Assembly (NCBI GenBank): GCA_036375715.1
Contig: DASVBS010000022.1
Coordinates: 1 to 64,000, forward strand
Direction: 5' to 3'
DNA: 64,000 nt
From: Longimicrobiaceae bacterium
Lineage (GTDB): Bacteria > Gemmatimonadota > Gemmatimonadetes > Longimicrobiales > Longimicrobiaceae
Shown here: in pieces, positions 24,675 through 33,284 of the stretch
Numbering within the stretch: the first letter of the stretch is position 1
How the letters are laid out: the number at the start of each line of letters is the position of its first letter
Position numbers and translations under genes: made by a program
The notes under the pieces: model-generated
Databases searched by the model: none
What the model was told of the DNA's origin: nothing
What the model saw: the letters and a program-made list of their open reading frames with translations, nothing else

Positions 24675-25508
24675 CTACAGGATCACGGTCCGCGCCCCGA
24701 GCAGGAACACGCGCTCCTCGAACACGAGCCGTAGCGCTCTAGCCAGCACGATCTTCTCCACGTCCCGCCCTGCGTGTGCCATCTCGGCGGCAGTGTGGGT
24801 GTGATCGACCGGGATGATCCCCTGCGCGATGATCGGCCCTTCGTCCAGATAGTCGGTTACGAAGTGGGCGGTCGCGCCGATCATCTTCACGCCACGCTCG
24901 AAGGCTTGCCGATAGGGGTTTGCGCCGATGAACGCCGGCAGGAAGGAGTGATGGATGTTGACGATGCGCTCGGGATACCGGGAAACGAACTCGGGGCTGA
25001 GGATGCGCATGTACTTGGCGAGCACGATGTACTCCGGCTGATAGCTCTCGAGCACATCGAGCAACGCCGTTTCGTGCTCGCTCCGCGTCCGGCCCTCGTG
25101 GCTGACGTGGTGAAAGGGAATCCCGAACTGGCGAGCCAGCGGCTCCAGCGTGTCGTGGTTCGAGATCACCGCTCGGATGGTCGCTCCCAGCTCGTTGAAG
25201 GCGTGACGCATGAAGAGCTCGCCCGGGCAGTGCGGCTCCCGCGTCACCATCACCACGATGTCCCGGTTTCCCGCTCGCGCCAGTCGGATCGTGGCGCCCT
25301 CGGGCAGTGAGGCGGTGAGCTCGCTGGTAAGCGCCTCGCCGTCCACCTCCCCGGCGAACTCGGTGCGCATGAAGAAGCGTCGGGTCTCCGGGTCGACGAA
25401 CTCGCTGTTGGCGATAATGTTGAGGCCGTGGCGAAGCAGCACCCCGGTGATGGCGTGAATCAGGCCGGCGCGGTCGGGGCAGTCAATGCGCAGGATGTGC
25501 GTACTCAA
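24675..25508 (-). CDS. purU: Formyltetrahydrofolate deformylase PurU
   Basis: PurU hydrolyses 10-formyl-tetrahydrofolate to formate and tetrahydrofolate, balancing one-carbon pools and supplying formate for purine synthesis. The 277-residue length fits the family. An N-terminal ACT domain (HILRIDCPDRAGLIHAITGVL) precedes a formyltransferase-like catalytic domain with NIHHSFLPAFIGANPYRQAF and GATAHFVTDYLDEGPIIAQG; the Asn, His and Asp of the active site are present in these motifs. The reading starts at a TTG (25508) with no better start upstream. It is transcribed alone and is divergent from the eRF1-like gene. Confidence 0.95.
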   Translation of the reverse strand: MSTHILRIDCPDRAGLIHAITGVLLRHGLNIIANSEFVDPETRRFFMRTEFAGEVDGEALTSELTASLPEGATIRLARAGNRDIVVMVTREPHCPGELFMRHAFNELGATIRAVISNHDTLEPLARQFGIPFHHVSHEGRTRSEHETALLDVLESYQPEYIVLAKYMRILSPEFVSRYPERIVNIHHSFLPAFIGANPYRQAFERGVKMIGATAHFVTDYLDEGPIIAQGIIPVDHTHTAAEMAHAGRDVEKIVLARALRLVFEERVFLLGARTVIL

Positions 25509-25713
25509 AGTTTCAATTCAGGTTGGGGGACTCGCGGTCGGCGCACGATAGTGTCCGATGCGACGGACGGCAATCCGTGACTGTACCATGACTTACGTCG
25601 TGCCGGCCAGGTGCCGCGAAGAGTCTGTACGGGGGGTGAGATCGGCAAGGGACTTGCGTTTCGGCGCTCGCAATTGGCGGTCGTTGAGCCCTCCCACCCG
25701 CAATGGAAGCGAC

Positions 25714-26838
25714 ATGATCTCCAGGGGCGACCTCGAGCGACTGATGGGCCGCGAGAACGGCGATTATCAGATCCTCTCTCTTTTTCTCGACATGTCCGTC
25801 AACTCGGACAACAGGCGGACCCACCAGATCTTTCTCAACCAGAAGCGCTCTCAGTTGGAGGAACTCCAGGGTGATCGGTCGGTCCAGCACGACCAAGCGG
25901 TGAACAGGGCGCTCGCCCGCGTAGATCAGTGGCTCCTCGAAGAATTCGACGAGGACAACCGCGGGGTCGTGCTGTACACGGAGATCGGGGGCGACTGGTT
26001 TGAAGCCTTGCAGTTTCCCGTGCCGGTGGCCAACCGCTTCGTCGTCTCCGATCGGCCTGCCATCGCTCCGCTCGCCCAGGTCCTGGAGAGCTATCACCAT
26101 CACGGGGTGGTGCTGCTGGACCGGGAGCACGTACGCCTGCTCAGCGTCTACCTTGGAACCCTTCTCGACGAGCTCTCGGTCGAGCCGACGCCGCTTCCCA
26201 CCAGGCACGACATTCAGGCTGGCGGCTACTCCCAATCGCGCTTCCAGCGACGCAAGCTGGAGGAGATGCGCCACTTCTTCCGCGACTTCGCCCGCGAGGT
26301 TGAGGACTTCGTCAGCCGCTACCGGCCCGACGACCTGGTGATCCTGGGTACCGACGAGAACGTCGCACGCTTCCGCGAGTTTCTGCCCGAGCGGCTGCGA
26401 AGGATGATCTCGTACACCGGCCCGATGAGCGTCGACCAGCCCGCGAGCGAGGTTTTGCAGGAGCTGATGCCCCACCTGGAGGCCGAGCGGCAGCGCGAGA
26501 GCCTCGAGATCCTGGACCAGGTGCGCGACCGGGTGGACCAGGATTATCTGGCCACCGCAGGCTTCCAGAGCACATTGACTGCACTTCAGGAAGGAAAGGT
26601 CGATACTCTGATTATCGGGCAGGATCAGGATCAACTTGGCTCTCGCTGCACGCAGTGCGGATTTCTCTTCGCGCGCGAGCTCGAGAGCTGCCCCTATGAC
26701 GGCGCTCCGACCGCCACCGGGATCGACGTGGTGGAGGAGGCCATCCGTCTCGCCGAGACGCAGGGAGCGGAGGTACAGTTCGTCGCTCCCACGGCCGTGC
26801 AGGATCTGCGCGGAGTGGGCGCGCTGCTGAGGTTCTGA
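25714..26838 (+). CDS. Bacterial eRF1-like (baeRF-type) protein
   Basis: This 374-residue protein resembles the bacterial homologues of archaeal/eukaryotic release factor 1 (baeRF or VLRF1-like families), thought to act on ribosomes or peptidyl-tRNA. The ATG at 25714 is preceded by GGAAG. Residues about 100-160 form a strand-rich core (HGVVLLDREHVRLLSVYLG). Near residue 168 is GGYSQSRFQRRKLEE, which corresponds in these families to the loop with a catalytic-type Gln comparable to the GGQ of true release factors. An RNase H-like segment (DLVILGTDENVARF) and an L7Ae-like C-terminal part (GKVDTLIIGQD) follow, with a zinc ribbon (CTQCGF, CPYDG, near residues 311-328) inserted near the end. The physiological role is not established. 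Confidence 0.75.
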   Translation: MISRGDLERLMGRENGDYQILSLFLDMSVNSDNRRTHQIFLNQKRSQLEELQGDRSVQHDQAVNRALARVDQWLLEEFDEDNRGVVLYTEIGGDWFEALQFPVPVANRFVVSDRPAIAPLAQVLESYHHHGVVLLDREHVRLLSVYLGTLLDELSVEPTPLPTRHDIQAGGYSQSRFQRRKLEEMRHFFRDFAREVEDFVSRYRPDDLVILGTDENVARFREFLPERLRRMISYTGPMSVDQPASEVLQELMPHLEAERQRESLEILDQVRDRVDQDYLATAGFQSTLTALQEGKVDTLIIGQDQDQLGSRCTQCGFLFARELESCPYDGAPTATGIDVVEEAIRLAETQGAEVQFVAPTAVQDLRGVGALLRF

Positions 26839-26903
26839 GCTCTATCCGTGGCGCCCGGGCCACTTACGCCACGCGGGTTCGAACTCGAGACAGCATTCCG
26901 CCG

Positions 26904-27536
26904 ATGCCGGATATTGAAACGCAAGTCGCAGGCAGTGAGCGTCTGCGGGTAGCACTGCAAGCGATCCCCGGAGTGGTGCGCGCTTTCGTGGAGGGTGATC
27001 CGCCGGAGCTCTTCGTCATCGCGGAGCCTGGTCGCGAGCTGGTTCCGCTGGAGGCCCAGGTGAACCTGGTGCTGGCCCGGGAGGGGTTATCCGCCACGGA
27101 CCTCCCGCTTCGCATTGCCTCGCTGCGCGGGGACGGCGTGCACCGCCGGGTGCGCTTCCGTGACGCGATCCTCACCCGTCCGCGGGTGGGCATCGCCTCC
27201 GTGCGCGTGGCGCTGGAGTGGAACGAGCAGGTCTACGAGGGAGTTGCGGAAGGGGAGGGAGGGCTCCCGCTCGAGCTTCGGGTCTCCGCTCGAGCGGCGT
27301 TGCGGGCCATCGAATCGGTGCTGGCGGACCGCCTGCGCTTCGAGCTGGTGGGGGTGAAGGCAATTCGCATCTTCGACCACGATTTCGTGGCCGTGCTCCT
27401 CCGCTGCGCCGACGCGCCCGAGCGCCGGCTCATCGGCGTCTCCCTCTCTTCCGCGGATCTGCCCTCCGCCACGGCTCGGGCGGTGCTCAACGCCACCAAC
27501 CGGCTGCTCGGAAACTACCTGGTCACGGACGAGTAG
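26904..27536 (+). CDS. Unrecognised 210-residue protein
   Basis: I do not recognise this protein. It is soluble, without signal or membrane segments. The N-terminal part (residues 1-80) reads like an alpha/beta unit with VRAFVEGDPPELFVIAEP. The C-terminal part (residues 90-205) has a repeated strand-helix pattern: VRVALEWNEQVYEGVAEGEG, then a helix with RAALRAIESVLADRL, then GVKAIRIFDHDFVAVLLR and a helix ending the protein. This looks superficially like the LeuA allosteric-domain fold, which may be coincidence. It follows the eRF1-like gene by 65 nt in the same direction, so a shared transcript is plausible. G/C-rich third positions support real coding. Confidence 0.65.
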   Translation: MPDIETQVAGSERLRVALQAIPGVVRAFVEGDPPELFVIAEPGRELVPLEAQVNLVLAREGLSATDLPLRIASLRGDGVHRRVRFRDAILTRPRVGIASVRVALEWNEQVYEGVAEGEGGLPLELRVSARAALRAIESVLADRLRFELVGVKAIRIFDHDFVAVLLRCADAPERRLIGVSLSSADLPSATARAVLNATNRLLGNYLVTDE

Positions 27537-27574
27537 CGCCGGTCGACGTGCAGCCGGCTTACTCCCCAACCGAC

Positions 27575-28069
27575 TCAGCGGGGCGCCTCTGCGCTCCAGC
27601 TGCCGCTTCGACCTCCCTCCTTTCGCAACAGCCGGATCCCGCCGATCTCCATCCCGCGGTCGAGCGCCTTGCACATGTCATAGATGGTGAGCAGGGCGGT
27701 GGAGACCGCGGTCAGCGCCTCCATCTCGACCCCGGTGCGCGCCTCGACACGCACTGCGGCGTGCGCACGAACACCGGGAATCGTTTCATCGGGCTCGAGC
27801 GTCACCTGTACCGAGTTGAGCGGAAGCGGGTGACACAGAGGGATCAGGTCGGCCGTGCGTTTGGCGGCCATGATGCCGGCGAGCTGGGCGACCACGAGCA
27901 CGTTGCCTTTCGGGTTCTTCCCGCGCAGCACGCTCTGCAGGGTGTCGGCGTTCATCCGGATGGTTCCCTCGGCAACCGCGCGCCGGCTGGTGACGGTCTT
28001 GTCTCCCACGTCCACCATGCGGGGCGCGCCTGTCTCGTCTAGGTGGGTAAGGCGCTTGTCGTCGGTCAT
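27575..28069 (-). CDS. moaC: Cyclic pyranopterin monophosphate synthase MoaC
   Basis: MoaC converts 3',8-cyclo-7,8-dihydroguanosine triphosphate to cyclic pyranopterin monophosphate, the second half of the first stage of molybdenum cofactor synthesis. The 164-residue length is normal. Motifs include [39 protein letters not shown] (with the active-site His), and [20 protein letters not shown] with the conserved Glu-Met-Glu. The start at 28069 overlaps the holB stop by 4 nt (ATGA), so translation is coupled. It is the last gene of the mfd-to-moaC run. No other molybdopterin gene is in the window. Confidence 0.95.
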   Translation of the reverse strand: MTDDKRLTHLDETGAPRMVDVGDKTVTSRRAVAEGTIRMNADTLQSVLRGKNPKGNVLVVAQLAGIMAAKRTADLIPLCHPLPLNSVQVTLEPDETIPGVRAHAAVRVEARTGVEMEALTAVSTALLTIYDMCKALDRGMEIGGIRLLRKEGGRSGSWSAEAPR

Positions 28070-29220
28070 TGGGGCGACCCCGCGGTGGACGAGGACAAGA
28101 GGTCTTCCTGGATGCCCCGCAGTAAATCGGCCAGAATGAGCTGCGGGTTCACGTTGTACTGCGCCCAGGTCTGCGCCCTGGACACCCGCTCCAGCGCGGA
28201 AGCCACGGACACCGGGTGGATCCGCCGGCGCTCCACCGCACGGCGCAGAAGGTCGCGGGCCGCGGGATCGGCCACCTCCCGCTCGGCCCCCGCCGCGACG
28301 GCCATCAGGTCGCGCAGCCACTCGCCCAGCGCGTCGAGCACTTCGACGAAGCTTCCTCGACTGCCGAAGGGCCGCTGCGCGTTCGCCGCCGCGTAGCGAG
28401 GAACCGCCCCGTTCGAGAGCGCGGCGATCAGCAGGTCGCGCGCTACCGAACGAACCCCTCCCGAGTCTTCGTCCGCCACCAGGCGAAGCGCCGCGCCGAT
28501 CGATCCCCGGGCGAGCTTCGCCACCCGATCGGCCTCGTCCGTAGCAACCCCGAGCACCTCGACCAGGAACTCGCTCACCTCGGCCTCGCGAAGGGGGGCC
28601 ACCCGGATCCCCAGCACCCGCGAGACGATGGTGGGAAGCAGCGCCCCCGGCTGGGAGGAGGTGATGATCAGCACGGTGTCGTCCGGGGGCTCCTCGAGCA
28701 GCTTGAGGAAGGCATTCGCCGCTTCGGGGCTCGACTCCTGGGGCACCATCAGCTCGGCATCCCCCACCACGAAGACCTTCCGACGTCCCATGGAGGGCTT
28801 GACCCCGGCGAGCTGCTGGATGCGCTGCACGGCGGCGAGGAAGATCGCCGGCGCCTTGTCGTAGGAGGGAACGTGGGATGGGTTCTCGCGCCGGAGCTGG
28901 AGCTCGGCCGCGCGGGCATCCTCCAGCTTCTCACGGAGCTTCTCGGGGGAGGCGTTGTCCGGCCGCGGCAGCGGGAAGAACCAGTGAACGTCGGGATGCT
29001 CCAGCCGTTCGACCAGCCGGCAGGGTCGGCAACTCCGGCAGGGCTCTCCGGTGGCAGGCGCCTCGCACACCAGCAGCTGCGCGAGCCACAGCCCCAGCCG
29101 CTCCTTGCCCACGCCCGCCGGGCCGTGCAGCAGGATCGACTGGGGAAGAGAGCCGGAAAGTGCGGCGGCGCCCAGGCGCCGTCGCACGTCTTCGTGTCCG
29201 CGGATCGCGGGTAGACTCAT
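28066..29220 (-). CDS. holB: DNA polymerase III delta' subunit HolB
   Basis: HolB is the delta' stator of the clamp loader that puts the sliding clamp on primed DNA. The 384-residue product has a Walker A-like motif [13 protein letters not shown] near residue 30, a zinc finger with cysteines in CEAP and [12 protein letters not shown], a DnaX-like segment [11 protein letters not shown], and the helix [18 protein letters not shown] that is highly typical. The sensor region reads [20 protein letters not shown], where the usual SRC reads SRV. The start at 29220 overlaps the preceding LytM-like gene by 4 nt. Low similarity in the C-terminal third is normal for this family. Confidence 0.9.
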   Translation of the reverse strand: MSLPAIRGHEDVRRRLGAAALSGSLPQSILLHGPAGVGKERLGLWLAQLLVCEAPATGEPCRSCRPCRLVERLEHPDVHWFFPLPRPDNASPEKLREKLEDARAAELQLRRENPSHVPSYDKAPAIFLAAVQRIQQLAGVKPSMGRRKVFVVGDAELMVPQESSPEAANAFLKLLEEPPDDTVLIITSSQPGALLPTIVSRVLGIRVAPLREAEVSEFLVEVLGVATDEADRVAKLARGSIGAALRLVADEDSGGVRSVARDLLIAALSNGAVPRYAAANAQRPFGSRGSFVEVLDALGEWLRDLMAVAAGAEREVADPAARDLLRRAVERRRIHPVSVASALERVSRAQTWAQYNVNPQLILADLLRGIQEDLLSSSTAGSPQ

Positions 29221-30455
29221 GCCGGGCTTCGTCTCCGCAGCCAGCCGAGGGGATCCACCGCCTCGCCGCCCGGAGCTCGGATCTGGAACTCGATGTGGGG
29301 GCCCTCGGGGGTTCGCGATCCCCCGACGCCACCGATGCGCTGTCCAGCGGCCACCGACTGACCTTCCTGGACGGAGACGTCGTTGAGGTACAGGTAGAGG
29401 GAATAGTACCCGCCCCCATGGCTGAGCACCACCGTGGGCCCGTAGCCCTCGAACGGGCCCGCGAGCACGGCCGTACCCGCCGCCACCGCCCGCACGGGCG
29501 TGCCTTCCGGCGCGGCGATGCCGATGCCGTTCCATCGCAGGACCGTGCCGTTGGGCTGCGTTTGCCGCCCGAAGGGGTAGATCAGCCTCCCCTCGACGGG
29601 CCAGGCGAGCGTACCGGCGGCGGCCGGCGTCAGTGTCGCGGCCTCTCCGGCCGCCGCCTCGCGCCTGCGGGCCTCGAGGGTCGCGATCAACCGCGACAGA
29701 CTGCGCTCGTCCTCCTCCAGCTGCTGCAGTCGGCTCGCGGTGGTCTGTTGTGCGCGGCGCGCGCTCGCCAGCGCCCGCTGCTGACGGCTGCGCAGTGTCT
29801 CCAGCGCCGCGTGCTCCGAAGCCCGGGCCTCGCGCACCTCCTGGATCTCCTCCATGGAGTGGCTCAGCAGTCGCTCCCGCGCCACCAGTCTGTTTTCCGA
29901 CGCCGCCACCCGCTCGACCAGTTGCCGGTCGTAGCGCGCGATCAGCGACATGTATTTGTACCGGTTCAGCAGGTCGGAGAAGCTCTCCGCGCCCAGCAAC
30001 ACGCGGATGGTGTGCAGCGGCCCGCGCTTGTAGATGGCCCGGAGTCGCCGGTGAAGGTCGGCCTTCTGCCGCGCCAGACGCGATCGGGTCGCCTCCAGGT
30101 CGCGCGTCGTCTCCTCGATCTGCGCATGGTAGCGGTCGAGCTGGAAGTCCAGCTCGGCGAGCATGCGGTTCGAGTTGGCGATCTCCTGGCTGATCAGCTC
30201 GAGCTCCGCGGAGATGTCGTGTACTCGCGACTCGAGCCCCTGCATCTCGCGCTGCAGCTCCGCCCGCTCACGGCGGATCTGCTCCAGACGCTCGCGGCTC
30301 GCCTCCAGCTCCTCCTCGATGCTCGCCGAGACCGGCAGTCCTTGCTGGGCCGCGAGCTCGGCCCCTCCGACTGCATCACTCAGCGCGAGCGAAAGCGCGA
30401 GTGCCGCCACGCGGGGGACCGAAACCCTGGAGAGCAACCAGCGCCGACGAGCCAT
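29217..30455 (-). CDS. EnvC-like murein hydrolase activator with degenerate LytM domain
   Basis: This 412-residue exported protein has a signal peptide (residues about 1-33), a long coiled coil (about residues 40-250, heptad-rich Glu/Arg/Leu), and a C-terminal M23/LytM domain from about residue 285. The zinc-binding His-x-x-x-Asp of active LytM enzymes is absent: the segment reads RWNGIGIAAPEGTPV. The downstream His-x-His reads PHIEFQIR, so only one His remains. This matches EnvC, which activates cell-wall amidases rather than cutting itself. It sits directly downstream of ftsE and ftsX, whose complex controls EnvC in other bacteria. Expected role: FtsEX-dependent activation of septal peptidoglycan splitting. 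Confidence 0.88.
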   Translation of the reverse strand: MARRRWLLSRVSVPRVAALALSLALSDAVGGAELAAQQGLPVSASIEEELEASRERLEQIRRERAELQREMQGLESRVHDISAELELISQEIANSNRMLAELDFQLDRYHAQIEETTRDLEATRSRLARQKADLHRRLRAIYKRGPLHTIRVLLGAESFSDLLNRYKYMSLIARYDRQLVERVAASENRLVARERLLSHSMEEIQEVREARASEHAALETLRSRQQRALASARRAQQTTASRLQQLEEDERSLSRLIATLEARRREAAAGEAATLTPAAAGTLAWPVEGRLIYPFGRQTQPNGTVLRWNGIGIAAPEGTPVRAVAAGTAVLAGPFEGYGPTVVLSHGGGYYSLYLYLNDVSVQEGQSVAAGQRIGGVGGSRTPEGPHIEFQIRAPGGEAVDPLGWLRRRSPA

Positions 30456-30459
30456 CAGC

Positions 30460-31317
30460 TCAGATCGAGCGGAGGTGGCGTCGCACCGCCACCGCGCTGG
30501 AGAGCAAGCCGTATAGCCCGCCCGCCAGCACTCCTGCGAGGGCCCACTCGGCGGGCAGCCACAACACCTGGATCAGGGTGACGCTCACCGCCTCGAAGGC
30601 AAGAAAGGTGAGGACGGCGGCGAGAACCCCCCCGATCAGACCGGAGATCAGGCCTTCGATCAGGAAGGGCCGCTGGATGAAGCCCGCCGTGGCGCCGACC
30701 AGGCGCATGATCTGGATCTCGTCGCGGCGGGCGAAGACGGAGATGCGCACGGCGGTGGCGATGATGATCCCCGCCACGGCCGCGAAGGCTCCGCCGATGA
30801 TCATCGTGCCGCCAGCCGCGATCCTGCGCAGCGAGATGATCTTGCTCACCCAATCGTCGCCGTACGAGACGTCCTCCACGAACGGGTGGGCAGCGAGGCG
30901 CTGCGCGACCAGCTCCACCGCCGACCGGTCGCGTTGCCCCGGCTGCATGGACACCTCGAGCGAGGCCGGAAGCGGGTTCATCTCCAGGTCGGTGAAGACA
31001 TCCCTGAACTCGGTGAGCTCCTGCACGGCGGTGGTCAGCGCTTCGTCCTTCGACACGTAGCGGACGTCCCGCACCGACTCCATCGCCATGATCTCGGCCG
31101 CCGCGGCCTGGACCTCGCCGGGGGGCGCCTCGTCGTGCAGGTAGGCCACCACCTCGACGCGCGATTCGATCTGCTCGATCGCCACGCGGATGTTGAAGGC
31201 GGTCAGGGCAAAGAGCCCCACCACGAAGAGGCTGAGACTGACCGCCACGATGGAGAGCAGAGCCAGTAGCGGCGTGCGCCGGAAGGCCGCAAGCGCTTCA
31301 CGTAGAGCGTACGGCAT
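30460..31317 (-). CDS. ftsX: Cell-division permease-like protein FtsX
   Basis: FtsX is the membrane part of the FtsEX complex that transmits ATP hydrolysis to a periplasmic cell-wall hydrolase activator. The 285-residue protein has a first transmembrane helix (LLALLSIVAVSLSLFVVGLF), a large extracytoplasmic loop (residues about 45-165, RVEVVAYLHDEA to DDWVSKIISLRR), and three C-terminal helices, with the MacB/FtsX-type KDEIQIMRLVGAT-like motif here as RRDEIQIMRLVGATAGFI. The start at 31317 shares a base with the ftsE stop (TGATG). The downstream EnvC-like gene begins 4 nt after its stop, so the three proteins probably work together at the septum. Confidence 0.95.
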   Translation of the reverse strand: MPYALREALAAFRRTPLLALLSIVAVSLSLFVVGLFALTAFNIRVAIEQIESRVEVVAYLHDEAPPGEVQAAAAEIMAMESVRDVRYVSKDEALTTAVQELTEFRDVFTDLEMNPLPASLEVSMQPGQRDRSAVELVAQRLAAHPFVEDVSYGDDWVSKIISLRRIAAGGTMIIGGAFAAVAGIIIATAVRISVFARRDEIQIMRLVGATAGFIQRPFLIEGLISGLIGGVLAAVLTFLAFEAVSVTLIQVLWLPAEWALAGVLAGGLYGLLSSAVAVRRHLRSI

Positions 31318-32009
31318 CAGGAGGCCTCCCTTGCCGCCACGTCCGCGCCCGAGTCGTACACGATCTCTCCGTGGCTCAGCTCGATCACCCGCAGCTCGGG
31401 GTTCGCGCGCACGAGGTCGAGGTCGTGGGTCGCCATCAGCACTGTCATGCCGTTGGCGTTGATGGCACGGAAGAGGTCGAAGATCCCCTTGGTCGCCCAT
31501 TCGTCGAGGTTTCCGGTGGGCTCGTCCGCCAGGAGGATCAGCGGCTGGTTGGCGAGCGCCCGCGCGATCGCGACGCGTTGGCGCTCACCGCCCGATAGCT
31601 CCTGCGGGAGCGAGCTGGCCTTGGCGGCCAGCCCGACCTCGGCGAGCAGCCTCGTCACGCGGGGGGCGATCGCCCTGCGCCGCGCCCCGGTGACCTCCAG
31701 GGCGAAGGCGACGTTCTCTTCCGCTGTGCGGTCCGGGAGCAGCCGGTAGTCCTGGAAGACCACCCCCAGCTTGCGCCTGAGCTTGGGAATCTCCCCGCGG
31801 CGAAGCCGCGCGGAGGAGTGGCCCGAGACGCGGACCTCCCCGCTGGTGGGGAGCTCCGCCATCTGGATCAGATTCAGTGCGGTGGATTTGCCGGCGCCGG
31901 AGTGGCCGGTGAGGAAGACGAACTCCCCTTTGTGGATATGGAAGCTCACGTTCTTCAGCGCGAGCCCCGTGCGGGGATATTCCTTGTAGACCGAAGTGAA
32001 CTTGATCAC
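31317..32009 (-). CDS. ftsE: Cell-division ATP-binding protein FtsE
   Basis: FtsE is the ABC-type ATPase partner of FtsX. All ABC motifs are intact in the 230-residue product: Walker A GHSGAGKST near residue 36, Q-loop in VVFQDYRLLPDRTAEENV (the DYRLL segment is typical of FtsE), signature LSGGERQRVAIARAL, Walker B LILLADEPTGNLD and the H-loop MATHD. The start is a GTG at 32009 giving MIKFTSVYKEYP; no strong ribosome-binding site is visible. It follows pdxA by 43 nt. Confidence 0.96.
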   Translation of the reverse strand: MIKFTSVYKEYPRTGLALKNVSFHIHKGEFVFLTGHSGAGKSTALNLIQMAELPTSGEVRVSGHSSARLRRGEIPKLRRKLGVVFQDYRLLPDRTAEENVAFALEVTGARRRAIAPRVTRLLAEVGLAAKASSLPQELSGGERQRVAIARALANQPLILLADEPTGNLDEWATKGIFDLFRAINANGMTVLMATHDLDLVRANPELRVIELSHGEIVYDSGADVAAREAS

Positions 32010-32052
32010 GCCCGAGGAGCCGTTCTGTTCAGGGAAGCCACCCCCCGAGAGA

Positions 32053-32997
32053 TCAGACTCGGGAACGTGGAACCATTGATCGTCGTGCCAGCTGTACCGC
32101 CAGCCGCGTGGCCTCGCGCATGGACGAGGGATCGGCCAGGCCCCGACCGGCGATGTCCAGCGCCGTCCCGTGGTCGGGGGAGGTTCGCGGGAAGGGGAGT
32201 CCCAGGGTCACGTTCACCCCACTCCCGAACGAAACCGTCTTGAAGGCGGCCATTCCCACGTCGTGATACGGCGCCACCACCACGTCGAACTCGCCCCGGA
32301 GTGCCCGCGTGAAGACGGTGTCGGCCGGAATCGGGCCGGCTACGTCGATCTTCTCGGCGCGCAGCCGCTCGAGCGCCGGACCGTAGATCCTCTCCTCCTC
32401 GTCGCCGAACAGACCCCCATCGGAAGCGTGCGGGTTGAGGGCGCACAGGGCGAGACGGGGAGGATCGATCTCCCACCAGGCCTGAAGCGCGTCCGCCGCC
32501 AGACGCGCCTGCTGGACCAGCAGTTCGGTCGTGAGCAACCGGGGGACGTCTCGCAGGGCGTGGTGTGTGGTAGCCAGCAGCACCCGCAACCCGTTGCCCG
32601 CCGCCGTACGGTCCGCCGACATCAACATTCCCACCTGCGCGGCACCGGTCAGCGCCTGCAGCATCTCGGTGTGTCCGGGGTAACGCCAGCCTCCGGCGTG
32701 AAAGGCGGACTTCTCGATCGGCGCGGTCACCACGGCGGCCACCTCCCCGCGCAGCGCCATCTCGACCGCCGACTTGACCGCTTCTCCCGCCAGTCTTCCC
32801 GCCTCGGCAGGAGTGCCCCCGGCCTCCCAGCGCCCGATCGCCACCAGTCGAGGGTGGTCGATCACTCCGACTGGACCCACCGGCAGCAGCTCCGCTTCGC
32901 GCTGCAGGGCGTCGTCCCCGAGCACCGCGGTGCAGACCTCGGGACCGATTCCCCGGGGGTCTCCCAGGGTGATGGCCACCCGCGGCCGAATTTCCAT
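32053..32997 (-). CDS. pdxA: 4-hydroxythreonine-4-phosphate dehydrogenase PdxA
   Basis: PdxA oxidises 4-phosphohydroxy-threonine in the DXP-dependent route to pyridoxal phosphate. The 314-residue protein shows RVAITLGDPRGIGPEV at the N-terminus, the segment VVTAPIEKSAFHAGGWRYPGHTEML (metal-binding His and substrate contacts), HHALRDVPRLL with a further metal His, and ALNPHASDGGLFGDEE. The C-terminal region contains VAPYHDVGMAAFKT and the dehydrogenase end LPFPRTSPDHGTALDIAG. The start at 32997 overlaps the stop of the S4 gene by one base. Pyridoxal phosphate is needed by the PLP enzyme elsewhere in the window, but no regulatory link is visible. Confidence 0.95.
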   Translation of the reverse strand: MEIRPRVAITLGDPRGIGPEVCTAVLGDDALQREAELLPVGPVGVIDHPRLVAIGRWEAGGTPAEAGRLAGEAVKSAVEMALRGEVAAVVTAPIEKSAFHAGGWRYPGHTEMLQALTGAAQVGMLMSADRTAAGNGLRVLLATTHHALRDVPRLLTTELLVQQARLAADALQAWWEIDPPRLALCALNPHASDGGLFGDEEERIYGPALERLRAEKIDVAGPIPADTVFTRALRGEFDVVVAPYHDVGMAAFKTVSFGSGVNVTLGLPFPRTSPDHGTALDIAGRGLADPSSMREATRLAVQLARRSMVPRSRV

Positions 32998-33284
32998 CAG
33001 GAAAGCACGTCCCTGGGCTCGTCCCGCAGGACGCGGTAGAGCTCGTGAGCCGCCTTGCGGGAGGTCGACTTGCCGGGCAGCTCACCCAACTCGAGCTCCA
33101 GCGTCCGACGGGGATAGTGGATCGTCACCACCGCACCGGGGCTGACTTCGCGGCTGGGGCGCGCCACCGTACCGTCCACCAGAACGGCACCGGAGTCGCA
33201 CGCGGCCTTGGCCTCGCTGCGACTCCGGGTAAGGCAGAGCCGGTGCAGGAGTACGTCGATGCGCAGGCTCTCTGGCGCGCTCAC
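32997..33284 (-). CDS. S4-domain RNA-binding protein (Hsp15/HslR-like)
   Basis: This 95-residue protein is almost entirely an S4 RNA-binding domain: LRIDVLLHRLCLTRSRSEAKAA is the helix-rich start, then GAVLVDGTVARPSREVSPGAVVTI forms the beta part. Hsp15-type proteins rescue stalled 50S subunits with attached peptidyl-tRNA. The basic tail (KSTSRKAAHELYRVL) agrees with RNA binding. The GTG start at 33284 overlaps the SurA-like stop by 4 nt and its stop overlaps the pdxA start, so it is embedded in the operon. Confidence 0.85.
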   Translation of the reverse strand: MSAPESLRIDVLLHRLCLTRSRSEAKAACDSGAVLVDGTVARPSREVSPGAVVTIHYPRRTLELELGELPGKSTSRKAAHELYRVLRDEPRDVLS

